This document shows, piece after piece, positions 18,683-29,039 of a stretch of 64,000 bases of DNA (the first letter of the stretch is position 1; every line of letters begins with the position of its first letter). The DNA is from Nematopogon swammerdamellus. Taxonomy: Eukaryota; Arthropoda; Insecta; Lepidoptera; Adelidae. A model generated the notes under the pieces. That model had not been told where the DNA came from and did not search any database. It worked only from the letters and a program-made list of their open reading frames with translations. The stretch lies in the NCBI GenBank assembly GCA_946902875.1, contig OX336353.1, positions 17,745,151 through 17,809,150 on the forward strand, read 5' to 3'. The position numbers and the translations under genes are program-made.

Positions 18683-19785
18683 TTCCCCGTCGCCGTTGTA
18701 TACGCGACACGATGTTCGTATGTTGCGGTAGGTTCCTTCACCCTCCGTTCGCGCCAACTTCAACCAAGGCATAGTTTAAACAGACTAGTTAACCATCTTC
18801 ATACAAGCGCGCCGATTTCGCACTCACACAAGCGCGCGCCAGCGCACGCTGTCCGTACACAACCACTACTTACATTCTCACTTTCCTCGCTTGTAGTCAG
18901 TGATGGCCGCCCCGCGCTTATATTTAATTTATATATTTATTATTGACGTGATAACGTCACGTCTTATAAATTGATGAACACCGGCTGCACGCACGAAAAA
19001 GTGTCACGTTCCATCTGAGCCTGTGTGTGCAAGCAAGAGCGCGTAACAAGCGATAGAGAGGCACAATCGGCCCAAGCCGAAAGCGAACCAAGGGAATCCG
19101 ATATTCGCTTGGTCGTTTATGTGATTTCGTGGCTCAGTGGTACGTAAGAGTGTTGGATTTGTATTTTTTGACCATGGGTTCGAATTCCTCAAAATTTTTT
19201 TTCTTTTTTTTTTCTTTTTTAAGCAATGTTACGGTGTTTAAATTTTTTTAGGGTGTTTAGTTTTTTTTATAACCACCTAAGAATTATTTTCCGAATGACG
19301 TTATCACGTAAAACTATCGTCCGTAAACCGACTTTACAGACAACCAATTTTTTTATTATATAAATAGTCATTATTTTAAAAGATATCTCTCTCTCTTACT
19401 TTCTCTCTCTCTCTATCTTTCTCTCTCTCTCTTTCTCCCTGGAATTGCATTTCCACCATGATGGGCTCACTACCTGTCTATTTTGTTAGTGTGGTGAGTT
19501 GTGAGAGCCCTGGTGGCTCGGCACAGCGTAGGTATTTATTGAAACTCCAGTTAACCTACTAGTCTCCTTTTACTATGCCCAAGGTACGGTCGAACCGCCT
19601 GAGGCGTCGTCGCCACCGTAACGCCCTGACGATCGAGGGCGGAAGTAAGTGACCCTGTGGAACTATTCTGGGGTATTCTGTTTCCGGGAAGCTTCTGTTT
19701 ATATTTTGTCAGCCTCGGTAGTCCGCCGAACTGAATAATTTGTCATGTTCGAGTTATCCACGCGGACGAAGTCGCGGCCAAAAGC
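18683..19785. other. No gene seen; tRNA-like motif and CT arrays inside
   Basis: At 19126-19196 GTGGCTCAGTGGTACG and GGGTTCGAATTCC have the spacing of pol III boxes A and B, but the body has no tRNA fold that I can draw, so this is a tRNA-derived SINE head or a decayed tRNA. TTGACGTGATAACGTCACG (18943) is palindromic, and GACGTTATCACG recurs inverted near 19298. CT-rich arrays fill 19386-19440. Confidence 0.4.
19126..19205 (+). pseudogene. tRNA-like sequence / SINE head
   Basis: Box A-like GTGGCTCAGTGGTACG and box B-like GGGTTCGAATTCC about 45 bases apart, followed by T runs that would stop pol III. Acceptor-stem pairing is poor. Confidence 0.4.
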
Positions 19786-19789
19786 TAGT

Positions 19790-20025
19790 ACATCCTTCCT
19801 TATCCTTACCTATAATAAAATCCAACGTCTGCTTTCTGTCTGTCTGAGTGTCTGTCTGTCCGCTTATAACTCGAGAACCACTGAACCGATTTTAATAAAA
19901 AAGAAATCTACGGATAGCTTGATTCTTCCCATCAACTATAGGCTACTTACTATCACGCTAAATAGCTTATGAGGTTAGCAGTGAAGTGAAATATGAGAGC
20001 GGGCGGAGCCGCGGGCACAGCTTGT
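19790..20025 (+). mobile_element. Short repeat family C (Helitron-like end), copy 1
   Basis: TCCTTACCTATAATAAAATCC at the left, a CTGTCTGTCTGAG array, AGAACCACTGAACCG, CTATAGGCTACTTACTATC, and GGGCGGAGCCGCGGGCACAG plus CTTGT at the right. Copies at 59117-59364 (-), 60721-60974 (+) and 62466-62690 (-). About 230 bp, non-coding. The left CTATAATAAAATC and right GCCGCGGGC ends resemble the larger Helitron-like element, but the terminus CTTGT is not a standard CTRR. Confidence 0.65.
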
Positions 20026-20079
20026 ATTATATATTATTGATGAAATGAGAGACCCTGTTTTCCATAGCATAGAGGGAAT

Positions 20080-20443
20080 CCTAAAATGGGAAACATGGTT
20101 CCACTAGAAATTACATAATATACAATAGGCAAATAATAGCAACCATTGTAATTCTTGTAATTGTAATTCTTGTTCATTGTAATTGTAAAGTCTTTGTAGA
20201 CAGAACTCTCAGCAAAATTGTTAATCTTGCTCTCAAGCTGTGTTTTAGATAGACTATGGGCGGTGTTATTATGTGGCTAGTCACTAAATTCTTGTAAAAA
20301 TATGTTTAAAAAATACCCTGCGAAGTTTCTTGTCGGTTCTTCTTCGTGGGTGTAATCGAACCGGATAGAACAAATTGTGACAAGTTCGAGAGCAGTCTAA
20401 CTGCCATATGAATGATCAATAAACAATACAATACAATACAATT
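20080..20443 (+). mobile_element. Non-coding retroelement 3' end with (AATAC)n tail
   Basis: Ends in ATCAATAAACAATACAATACA, a polyadenylation-like AATAAA followed by a pentamer tail typical of LINE or SINE 3' ends. It contains GAAGTTTCTTGTCGGTTCTTC, a block common in lepidopteran LINE 3' UTRs. No coding part remains. Confidence 0.5.
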
Positions 20444-20490
20444 AAGATTTATGTAAAAGTATTGTAAGTAAATATCTCTTATATTGATAC

Positions 20491-20569
20491 AACTGCTTTT
20501 GCACGCGGCTTCGCTCGCGGTAGACTCGGTTTAATAGCAAATGCAATTTAAACGCAAATATGATAATAG

Positions 20570-20605
<36 letters not shown>

Positions 20606-20800
20606 GGTATAGTTTCTTTGATACTGCTAAGCCCCAAGGCTATTTAGCGTGATGGTATATAGCCTATAGTGAGCCTCAAGAACTACTCTTTCCATCGGTG
20701 CAAACCGCATCAAATTCTACTCAGTGGTTCCGGAGTTCATCTTAAACATACATACAGACACGTTCCCTTAAATAAGAAAGTAGAGAGTAGAGATAAACGA
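20491..20800 (-). mobile_element. Helitron-like family B, copy 2
   Basis: Plus strand shows GCACGCGGCTTCGCTCGCGG, a (CT)n array at 20574-20602, then the ACTGCTAAGCCCCAAGGC, ATATAGCCTATAGTGAGCC and GGTGCAAACCGCATC blocks of the family, ending in AAGAAAGTAGAGAGTAGAG. The microsatellite end is short here. Confidence 0.6.
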
Positions 20801-21070
20801 TTTTTTTTTCTTTTCTTTTTCTTTCTATCATAATATGATAGTATTATAGGTAAGTATATATTATGTAGTATATCTATAAAATTAAATCGTAAACGTTTTT
20901 ATTCTGTGCGAGTGTCGACACTGCTAATCGTAATTTACGAGGTTATAAATTAACATAATGCCGACATGTTGTGACTGGAGGTAATTACTACTGGAATAGT
21001 TTACCGTGGATTCAATTAGAATAAAGCTAATAGGGGCATTCACAAGATTGCTCGGTTGTAGCTTTTTTTT
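20801..21070. other. No gene seen
   Basis: AT-rich with a small ATCATAATATGATAG palindrome near 20827; nothing recognised. Confidence 0.4.
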
Positions 21071-21300
21071 AAATTATGTAATTCGGTATGGGTGGCTGAG
21101 TCAGAGGGGCCAAAGCACATGCTCCGACCACCCAATATCACGTCCGAGAAGGTAGGTGCCATACCGGAGACTTCCCTGGATTGTTGGCTATACTGGACTA
21201 GAGGAGTGCACAACCGAGGCTGCTATGCGGCCATCTTACATTCAGTACGGTACGGACCTCTCGCATAAGAAGGCGATGTCACTCAGCCACCCGCCGCTTT
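21071..21300 (-). mobile_element. tRNA-derived SINE with internal deletion
   Basis: Plus strand opens GTAATTCGGTATGGGTGGC, runs to CGGCCATCTTACATTCAGTACGG and then jumps to CGGACCTCTCGCATAAGAAGG and CCACCCGCCGC. The central GGTCCCTTCCC domain is missing relative to 31758-32155 and 62989-63402, a deletion between short CGG repeats. Confidence 0.75.
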
Positions 21301-21775
21301 ACCCGACTTGATGTCGTCGTTCCATCATGGAGACCTAGGAGACTAAAATTAGAGTAATGTGTTAGGGTGTCCGAAAAAATCTCACGGCATAAATCCCGAA
21401 AAGTTTCACGAAGGTTCAACTTTTTCCCCACACTTCACACGCTTTTCTCCATTCGTAATGCGGAACACTTGCATTTCACTCAAACGTATTCAACTCTCTC
21501 GTGAAAACTTTGGAAAGTCGAGTCGGAGTCGCGCGTCTGAATCTGTAGAATCACTCCCGACTCTTGTTTATACGAAGCGACGCTGTCACGTGCGCCAGTT
21601 GTGAATGATAAATGATATTTACAAGACCGGACTGTTTCATGAACATTTTCAACTATGTTGTAAAATCATTTAATATCTTTATATGGGCTATGTAATTAAT
21701 TGGGTTAAAAGAGTAATGACGTGGCAACTCGTTTCGGCAGGATTATGTATGATGTAATGAGCTGACATTATCTCT
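21301..21775. other. No gene recognised; one 81-codon open frame
   Basis: Plus frame 21359-21604 is open but I recognise no domain; it may be chance. Confidence 0.3.
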
Positions 21776-22434
21776 ATAGAGAGATATCGATAGATAGATC
21801 TATCTATCTTTATCTCTATCTCTATCTCTATCTCTATCTCTATCTCTATCTCTATCTCTATCTCTATCTCTATTTCTATCTCTATCTCTATCTCTATCTC
21901 TATCTATATCTCTATATCTATCTCTATCTCTATTTCTATCTCTATCTCTATCTCTATCTCTATCTCTATCTCTATCTCTATCTCTATCTCTATCTCTATC
22001 TCTATTTCTATCTCTATCTCTATCTATATCTCTATATCTATCTCTATCTGTATGTCTATCTTTATCTCTATCTCTATCTCTATGTCTATCTCTATTTGTA
22101 TGTCTATCTCTATATCTATCTCTATCTGTATGTCTATCTCTATCTCTGTCGCTACTTCTTATAAAAGGGAGCGTCTGTTTGTATGTATATATGTTGGAGG
22201 TAAACTCCGAAACCACTCAACAGATTTTGATGCAGTTTGCACTAATGGAAATAGTCGTTATTGAGGCTCACTATAGGCAAATCACGCTAAAAAGCCTTAG
22301 GGCTGAGCAGTATCAAAGAAAGTATAGTATGGACGGGAGAGAGAGAATATAAAAGAAACGATCGTATTTGAGTTTAAATCGTATTTGCTATTAAACCGAG
22401 TTTAACGCGAGCGAAGCCGCGGGCAAAAGCTAGT
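21776..22434 (+). mobile_element. Helitron-like family B, copy 3, with long 5' microsatellite
   Basis: A (TATCTC)n array of about 360 bases is followed by the family body: AAGGGAGCGTCTGTTTG, AACTCCGAAACCACTC, TTGAGGCTCACTATAGGC, GGGCTGAGCAGTATC, and ends GAGCGAAGCCGCGGGCAAAAG then CTAG and T at 22434. Confidence 0.65.
21795..22152. repeat. (TATCTC)n microsatellite with TATGTC variants
   Basis: Hexamer array. On the minus strand it yields a long Asp-Arg dipeptide frame, which is an artefact of the hexamer. Confidence 0.95.
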
Positions 22435-22800
22435 GAGACTATATACAAGCGATGGGGCCAATCAGTTCAGGCTATATAAAAATATTGTATTTACTGTATT
22501 TATTAAAATGTTGGATACAAGTTTAACTGACACAAATCGCCTTCTACAATAAGTCCGCCTGCTCCACCATTCGAAAGTTTAATACAATACAAGTGGCATT
22601 GTGTACTTAACGCCTTTGTTTGTTAACCGACCACCGCGCCCCAAGATCCGGGCTTAATGCCCTCATCTGACGGGTCAGGGTCGAAAACTTTGCCCATCAG
22701 GGACCACAAGTCGCTAGAAGTTGGCTTATGTGACAGACTCAGCTAAGTCCGAAGACACACTCGCCGTAATTTCCGGTCAAAATAGTCAAAATTGAGTTCC
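22435..22800. other. No gene seen; flank of a LINE remnant
   Basis: Contains ACCGACCACCGCGCCCCAAG and other fragments that may be older LINE sequence; no frame kept. Confidence 0.35.
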
Positions 22801-23125
22801 TTCTTTCAGCCTTGGATTCTATTCGCGACGAGCCATTCGCCTCATTGGTGACTCTGTAATGAGTACACAAAGGACCTTCAACCTCTAAAGCACAGACGCG
22901 ACGTATCGTTGGGTCATTGAGCCTGTTTTATCGGTACTACTATGGCCGCTGCTCTGACGAAATTGCTTCCCTTATCCTCCTGTTCGCCTTCGCCAAACCC
23001 GCCATACTCTCGCGGAAGACCCCTTTGTAGTGGACAGAATAGTTCTTCAAACTGCACGATTCTCTAGATCGTTCTTGTGTCGTACTGCAGAGGTGTGGAA
23101 CGGGCTTCCGGGAATTTCTTTCCCC
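22801..23125 (+). pseudogene. Jockey-like LINE reverse transcriptase C-terminus, decayed
   Basis: In shifting frames one reads the C-terminal part of an RT: ALDSIRDEPFASLV, then SLFYRYYYGRCSDEIASLI, then VVDRIVLQTARFSRSFLCRTAEVWNGLPG up to 23125. At least two frameshifts and several stops. The same protein end occurs at 52338-52529, 53308-53560 and 55496-55852. Confidence 0.75.
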
Positions 23126-23136
23126 ACTCCTAGCGG

Positions 23137-23215
23137 GTTAATAACCGCGTGCGGTGGCGCGCCCTGGGAGAGGCCTACATCCAGCAGTGGACCGATACGG
23201 GCTGGTGATGATGAG
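23137..23215 (+). pseudogene. RTE-like reverse transcriptase C-terminal end
   Basis: Reads NNRVRWRALGEAYIQQW and TDTGW then TGA, followed by GATGATGAGGATGAA, a typical RTE tail. It directly follows a different LINE's end. Confidence 0.65.
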
Positions 23216-23354
23216 GATGAATTCAATCAAGGTAAATAAATTGATTTTGAGAAAAAATATAATTCATGGTTGTAGTCAATGGAAAGACAATTTAAGAAGT
23301 AAGAGTGGAACTCCTAAAATTAGAAACATCCTGTTAGAGTTGTTCCCGTAGTCG

Positions 23355-23695
23355 AGTACAGTACATACATACATACCACACGCTGTATACCGACAGTTGG
23401 GGTAAGCAGAGTAATCTGTGTTGTGCTGAAAGTACTCTTGTTAATTACAGCACAACACCAACCGCCACGTTTAGCAATGAATTAGGAGAAGATAACTATC
23501 AAGCAGCTAGTAAGGAACGACGATTCACCTGCTGCATGACAAGGTGGAAGGACCGCGCCAAGGTGAGCGGTGGCTAGCCTGTCGCCCTTTAGCACGGCAC
23601 CTCGTCCTTATCCCTTAGTCACCTTTTAGTCGACATGCACGGGGAGAGATGCAGTGGGACTATTCTTATTAAGTATCGGCCCCACACAGTACATG
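23355..23695 (+). mobile_element. Interspersed repeat family D
   Basis: CATACCACACGCTGTATACCG, a GTGTTGTGCTG / CAGCACAAC hairpin, AACTATCAAGCAGC, CTGCTGCATGAC, TGGAAGGACCG, CACGGGGAGAGATGCAGTGG and CGGCCCCACACAGTAC. Related copies: 32495-32960, 35835-36130 (-), 56463-56520, and a mirror-doubled copy at 61026-61501. No coding content. Confidence 0.65.
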
Positions 23696-24894
23696 ATGTG
23701 GTTAGTGATTGAAGGTTATTTTCACCAGGCCCAAAATATCTTTACGCACCGCAAATACGCTCGTCTCTTCCACCAACCCTACATAATATGGTCGAGCTCG
23801 AAAATTCAGTACAAAACAACAGAGCAAAGAAAGTATGCGCCGAACCTAATAGAAGAAGTTCTCGGTAAAATGAGTAAAGAAAAAGTCAGATAGACACGTA
23901 GCAGCTTGCCGGCCTGAGGCGTATTTCTGTTCAATAGCGCTGTGGGGGCGACATTCACAGCCACCCCTACATATTGTTAACAACAGAATAATGTCATTCA
24001 GTCTTTGTCAATGTCAGGAGAAATTATAGCTGGGTTTTCCTTATGTCTATTTGGCATCTAGAATCGTCGACTACTAATAATAATTAACTGTAAATAAATT
24101 GTTATTGTTATAGTACAGCTTGCTGTTTCTACGTATATCTATTTCTAGCTTTCTTCGATACTGGCAGTCAAGTGAACTAAATTATCAACATCGAAAACAC
24201 ATATCATTGACCAAAGGAGCTCGAAGGAGGAGAAGATGCTTGTGTTATATGAATCACCTTATCGTCTTATGCCCGTAAATACGTGAGGAGTGAGGAGCAT
24301 TCACGCATTCACAGCATGAGATGGCTTTTGATGAGTTCGTTTGAAGTATTCAATGATGACAATAGCATGTAAAGGCACGCACATTTATTTACCGACAGTT
24401 AACAAGTTTCATCGCTCTTTGCCGCTTCTAGTATTTAGTTCGGTGGATACCGGTGGCACGCGATCTCTTTGCACGAAGGTCCCCAACCAAGCGGGATTAG
24501 TTTGCAGGCCTAGAGCCAACCCCAAACCAAATCAACAATCAACAACAACAACCGGTGGCACGCAGCTCATCGGTGGAATCTACTACCTCACTGTATACGG
24601 CACTGCAAGTCGCTTCCGTTATTCAAAAACACTTAAAGTTGTACATGTACTATCTGCGTCAGTATGAGGTCAATAGCTAAAAATGCTTTAATTTTGAATG
24701 GACAAGTTAGTATGTATGTATATTTTTAGGTATTATGAATTATATAAACTGTACATAATTCATATGTATTTAATTTATAGTTTTATGTATTTAATTTAAT
24801 TTATAATTTGCGATTTTTACGTTTAATTAACTAGTATGTACTTGTATGTAGTGTATATTATAGTTTATCATAGTTATTTTCCAAATATATATTA
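23696..24894. other. No gene seen; repeat fragments
   Basis: A fragment near 24445-24550 (GGCACGCGATCTC, GCACGAAGGTCCCCAACC, CAACAACAACAAC) recurs inverted at 32555-32645. The rest is AT-rich and unassigned. The open frames at 23654-23893 and 24341-24667 have no recognised domain. Confidence 0.35.
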
Positions 24895-25085
24895 TATTTT
24901 ACATTCCCACACTCAATCTTTTGCTACTACCTACTTATATCTCACAACATACGACTCTCAAACATCCAAAGGTTTACTGGGAGAAATCCCTGTAAGGGAT
25001 GATTCCGCCTTTGGCCCTCATGTAAATTACTTATCGTTTGTTACTGTTAAATGTTTTGGAGCAATAAAGTATTTCTATCTATCCA
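24895..25085 (+). mobile_element. LINE 3' UTR fragment with (ATCT)n tail
   Basis: CTCACAACATACGACTCTC, CTGGGAGAAATCCCTG, GGAGCAATAAAGTATTTC and a TATCTATCC tail. The same end is at 56110-56330 (+) and 49078-49170 (-). The AATAAA and short tail mark a retroelement 3' end; no coding part remains. Confidence 0.6.
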
Positions 25086-26700
25086 TTGATGTATATTTAG
25101 AGATATGCCCATCCCATACATTACTCCCGAAAAAATTTGTTCTCGACGAGAACTGCATAAATTGCAGATTTCACGGACAGCCGCTTCATACGGCGTGTAC
25201 AGCGCATGTTGAGCGTAAGTCTTACTGTACCGAGTCTGTGGCGCAAAAGTGCGTGTGTTCAGCATGCCCGGTTGCTGTTACAAGTATTGTAACAGCTCAG
25301 ATCGAAATTACGTAAAGAATGGCGTCTCCTTCCATCAGTAAGTATTTATTTTGCTGTTTTTTTTCTCAAATTTTATGTTAAACAAATTTTTGTATACGTA
25401 TATTAATATAAAGAGCGAACGAGAAAGAGTAAAGCTGTGTTTTATGCAAGAGTAACAGTGACAAACGTTGTTGTTTGTTTCGCCTGAGCATGTTATGACG
25501 TGTTAAGAAGCCATGCTGACATGTCACGGATTGTGTGACGCAGCTATCGCGCTCTCGTTCCCACTTGCCCACTGATCACAAGAGTGAGCGGAAATACGAC
25601 AATCGCGCCGATGGGCGAGCGATGACAACTCTCTCGCTCACTCTCATCACCTGCAGGCAAGTGAGAACGCGACAGTAACGTCGTAGGGATCGCGTCACGT
25701 GACAGCATAGCGGCGTGTAAAATGCAAACACGAAAGTATCTCGTGGCAGGAGGCGCGGCGCGCTCCGATGCCCGCCGTTTACGGACATGAAACGACTATA
25801 TGATGTAAGTGTGTGCTTGTGTGAGTATCACAATACTGTGTGTGAATGCACGCACACTTGTTAAGACGAAACATAGTACAGGTTAAATCGCGCGACGTTC
25901 GATCTATAAAATTAGACATCGATGTATCTATCTATCTATCTAACAAGTCTAGTGACTTAATAATAAATGTATATTTTAAATATAAAAGCATAACAAAGGT
26001 ATAATGTGTAGGTCCCTTCCCTTATTACCATTGACAATACCGGTCGACTCACCGGGAACAAAAGTTCGTGCTGCGAACAAAAATACACGCCGCGAACGAA
26101 AGTTCGCGGCGCGAATTTTGTCTCGCCACTCGATACCCGAATTTAACCCAAATGTTTATCATCAGTCGTCTAGTAAAATATATACATACATACAACACGC
26201 TGTGTCCCGACAATCGGGGTATGTGAAAGTTCGCGCTGCGGACAAATGTTCGCGCCGCGAACTAATACAGCTCGACATTCAACATCGTCCACGATGGGGC
26301 TCTTTAACTACGTATATCGGACAAGTGTAGGCATCTTGGCCTTCGGCCCTCGATGGAAACACCGAAATAAGGCCCTGCATGTCAGCAATGAGATGGTGAG
26401 CTCCGGATCCTTCAGAAAGCCTGTCTGTCTATGCGACGAATGCGTGGGCGCGTAAGCCCTGGTTTTGATGAATTAGGGATGGAACGGAATAGAAACACTA
26501 TGAAAACTTTGGAATATTTCACGAGTCGAATTTTATCAAATGTAGTGGGCGAACGAAATTTCAATAAAAGTCCCTTAAACAATTTCACATTGTGCTATAT
26601 TTTATCCGTAGGCAGTGACGCTGGCAGGGACCCTTATAAAATCGGACAGATGTCTGTCCGTCCGTTTGTCACAGCCCGTTAACTCCTAGACGGTTCGAGC
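25086..26700. other. No gene recognised
   Basis: Possibly the least repeat-like part of the window. It includes a short TATC array near 25925 and a cluster of TTCGCG/CGCGAA motifs at 26065-26270. Open frames up to 159 codons (24836-25315, 26004-26330, 26431-26682) show no domain, signal peptide or splice context that I can support. Confidence 0.35.
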
Positions 26701-26704
26701 TATC

Positions 26705-26912
26705 TTCTTTTTTTATAGAAAGCGCGACATGTGTCGCCGAGCCACCCATAAGGTGTCTAACGACGCCCATTCGGTCGTATGCGGGGGTTCCGAATGCCAT
26801 GCCGGCCTGGCAGGTGCCATTCACTCCCCTCTTGAAGGACCCGAGACTGTACTTGGGGGGAATTATATGGGCAGGGAGAGCGTTCCGAGCGTTTACCGTT
26901 TCTGTAGAGGAA
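26705..26912 (-). pseudogene. LINE RT C-terminus fragment (lineage 2)
   Basis: Minus strand reads NALPAHIIPPKYSLGSFKRG, then CQAG, RHLMGGSATHVALSIKK, ending against an A run. Other copies of this end: 35596-35785 (+), 42779-42998 (+) and 43105-43300 (-). 5'-truncated and without catalytic domain. Confidence 0.7.
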
Positions 26913-27210
26913 AGATAGAAAAAGTATTTGAATTTCATCTACTGTTTAACTCCAAAGACAACCAGTAAACAATTTTCCCCCCTTTCTTAATTTTACGACA
27001 CATCTTCCCTCAGCGAAAACTTGTGTTTTGTCGAAAGAACTCGAGTGTCTCCGCTTTCAGAATATTGGCAAAAGTTTTAGCAAACACTGAAGTCTCCGTA
27101 GCTTCGTCCTGTCCCCTTTCCTCCTTTCCATTTACTTATTTCTACAACTTACTTATTGTAAAATGAAACTTCTCTCTGTCTGTCGATGCGGTATTTATAC
27201 CAATACAATT
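26913..27210. other. No gene seen
   Basis: Unassigned AT-rich stretch. Confidence 0.4.
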
Positions 27211-27665
27211 CGACACTAAATTCCGTTCATACTATACTTTCTTTGATATTGCTCAGCCCTAAGCCTTTCTGCGTGATGGTATAGCCTATATAGTGAGGTT
27301 TACACTGGTGCAAACCGTATCAATATTCGTTGTGGTTCCAGTGTTTAACTAAAACATATGTACATACGTACAGACAGATGTTCCCTTTTATAAGAAGTAG
27401 AGATAGAGACGATAGAGATAGAGATAGAGAGCTAAAGATATAGATAAAGAGATAAAGATACAGATAGAGACAGAGACAGCGAGATAGAGATAGAGACAGA
27501 GACAGAGACAGAAGCAGAGACAGAGGTAGAGAGTAGAGAGTAGAGTAGGGAGTAGAGAGTAGAGAGTACAGAGTAGAGAGTAGAGAGTAGAGTAGGGAGT
27601 AGAGAGTAGAGAGTAGAGAGTAGAGAGTAGAAAGTAGAAATAGAGACAGAGATTAGAGATAAAGA
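27211..27665 (-). mobile_element. Helitron-like family B, copy 4, with long 5' microsatellite
   Basis: Plus strand: AAATTCCGTTCATACTATAC, GCTCAGCCCTAAGCC, GTATAGCCTATATAGTGAGG, GGTGCAAACCG, then CCCTTTTATAAGAAGTAGAG and the array. The CTAGT end is missing. Confidence 0.6.
27398..27660. repeat. GATAGA / GAGACA / GAGAGTA microsatellite array
   Basis: Three adjoining purine-rich arrays (GATAGA, GAGACA, then seven-base GAGAGTA) at the same place in the repeat where copy 3 carries TATCTC. Confidence 0.95.
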
Positions 27666-27880
27666 TAGACATGGAGATACGTACCTAAGTATTATATCGT
27701 AGCTGCGATCTACCAGTATAACAGAGCAACGTAAGCTTGAACTAAAATGTTCATTCATTTGGCCGCGCGCGACTGTGAGCCAACAGATAAAAGACTAGAG
27801 AACTCCGCTGACATTTCGGCTGGAACACAGCGTTCAAAAGCACAGACCTACTATGCGTTGTAATAATTTGCACGTCGGCC

Positions 27881-27991
27881 GACAACATCAAGTACTTCGG
27901 CAGAAAGCAGCGGTTCCGTACCGCTGAAGGCCGGGAGGACTGGAGGAAAATTGGAGAGGCGTATGTCCGGCAGTGGACCCTGACACGCTGA
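27881..27991 (+). pseudogene. RTE-like RT C-terminal end
   Basis: Reads DNIKYFGRKQRFRTAEGRED, then WRKIGEAYVRQWTLTR and TGA, followed by a CTGA tail. Same protein end as 43746-44021; only 36 codons survive. Confidence 0.7.
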
Positions 27992-28079
27992 CTGACTGAC
28001 TGACTCAAATTTAAATTACTTTCGACTTTACCACTCAGTCCATATAAGTGATGGAGATTTCTACTTTATGGAACACTAG

Positions 28080-28410
28080 CTGTTGCCCGCGGCTTCGCTC
28101 GCGTGAAATTCGTATTCCAAAGAAGAATGTAAGTAACTAAGGGCGAGGCCGAAGGCCAAGCTGCGTTCAGGTAATCGATAAACCTCCTCAAAGAAAGTAA
28201 CTAACTAAGGGCGAGGCCGAAGGCCGAGCTGCTTTCAGGTAAACGATAAACCTTTCTCAAATAAAAGAAGTAAGTAAGGGCGAGGCCGAAGGCCGAGCTG
28301 CGTTCAGGAAGACGATAAACCTTCCGGAAGAAAGGAAGGAACTAAGTGCGACGCCGAAGGCCGAGCTGCGTTCAGGTAAACCAAAAACCCTCTTCCGCCT
28401 TCGGCCCTCG
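28080..28410. repeat. Subterminal tandem repeat, short cluster (copy A)
   Basis: Units start TAAGTAACTAAGGGCGAGGCC and contain AAGGCCGAGCTGC(G/T)TTCAGG; four on one strand and one inverted at the inner edge. Confidence 0.85.
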
Positions 28411-28516
28411 CCCTTAAAGACTTCCTTTCTTCTATAGAATATAATAACGTTTACTCAATCTATTTATTTCATAAAAATAAAAAAGTAATATTAATAACTA
28501 AAGAATTAAAACCTAC

Positions 28517-28891
28517 CTAACAAACATTAAAATAACTATCAAAACGGGCATTTTCAAATGTTCTTAGAGCACTTGCGGCATTACCCCGCTGGATGGCAAG
28601 GCTTACCCTTTGAATGAAGTACATAAGCCCTTGATGGCGGGACACCAGTTGCGTCAACCAGCAGAGGCCCAAGCCTCTTTTGGCTTCACTGCTCCACGGA
28701 CCGGGGGTTTCAACCGCAAACGCAACAAATTCGAAATATTGAATTATATTTCTATATTTGTTGCGTTTGAGGCTCTCCGCCCTAGCCTCGGCCGCGCCAG
28801 CCTCTCTTGAAGATGTCCTAACGTGACTTGGAGCCAATGTGAGAACACAAGTGGCGTCCCACATCAAAGAACTACCCTTAGTCCATGGCAC
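28517..28891 (-). pseudogene. Captured retrotransposon ORF fragment inside the Helitron-like element
   Basis: 124-codon open frame: [55 protein letters not shown] and VSLAIQRGNAAS. I recognise this as a C-terminal stretch of a retrotransposon polyprotein widely present in insect genomes (VWDATCVDTLAPSH ... IQRGNAASV type); the exact clade is uncertain. The first codon is GTG, so it is a fragment and not a gene. Copy B carries TAA in place of one Lys codon. Related pieces lie at 32170-32300, 34785-34880 and 50400-50455. Confidence 0.6.
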
Positions 28892-29039
28892 TAAGGTGAT
28901 AGCATGGGGCCTCTTGCCATCCAGCCGGGAATAACCGCGAGGTTCTAGGATGCACGGTATATTTGCCGTCAGAAGCGTGGACTTTATAATAAAATTTAAA
29001 TTAAATTAACTCAATCTTAATGTTAATTAACTTTATTCG

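Noticed and set aside
19126..19205. A tRNA gene
   Set aside because: Good box A and box B but poor arm pairing and no clear anticodon loop.
21800..22264. 138-codon minus frame of Asp-Arg repeats and a plus frame of Ile/Ser repeats
   Set aside because: They are translations of the TATCTC microsatellite; no start context or flanking coding sequence.
27432..27758. 108-codon Leu/Tyr/Ser frame resembling a membrane protein
   Set aside because: Complement of the GAGAGTA and GATAGA arrays.
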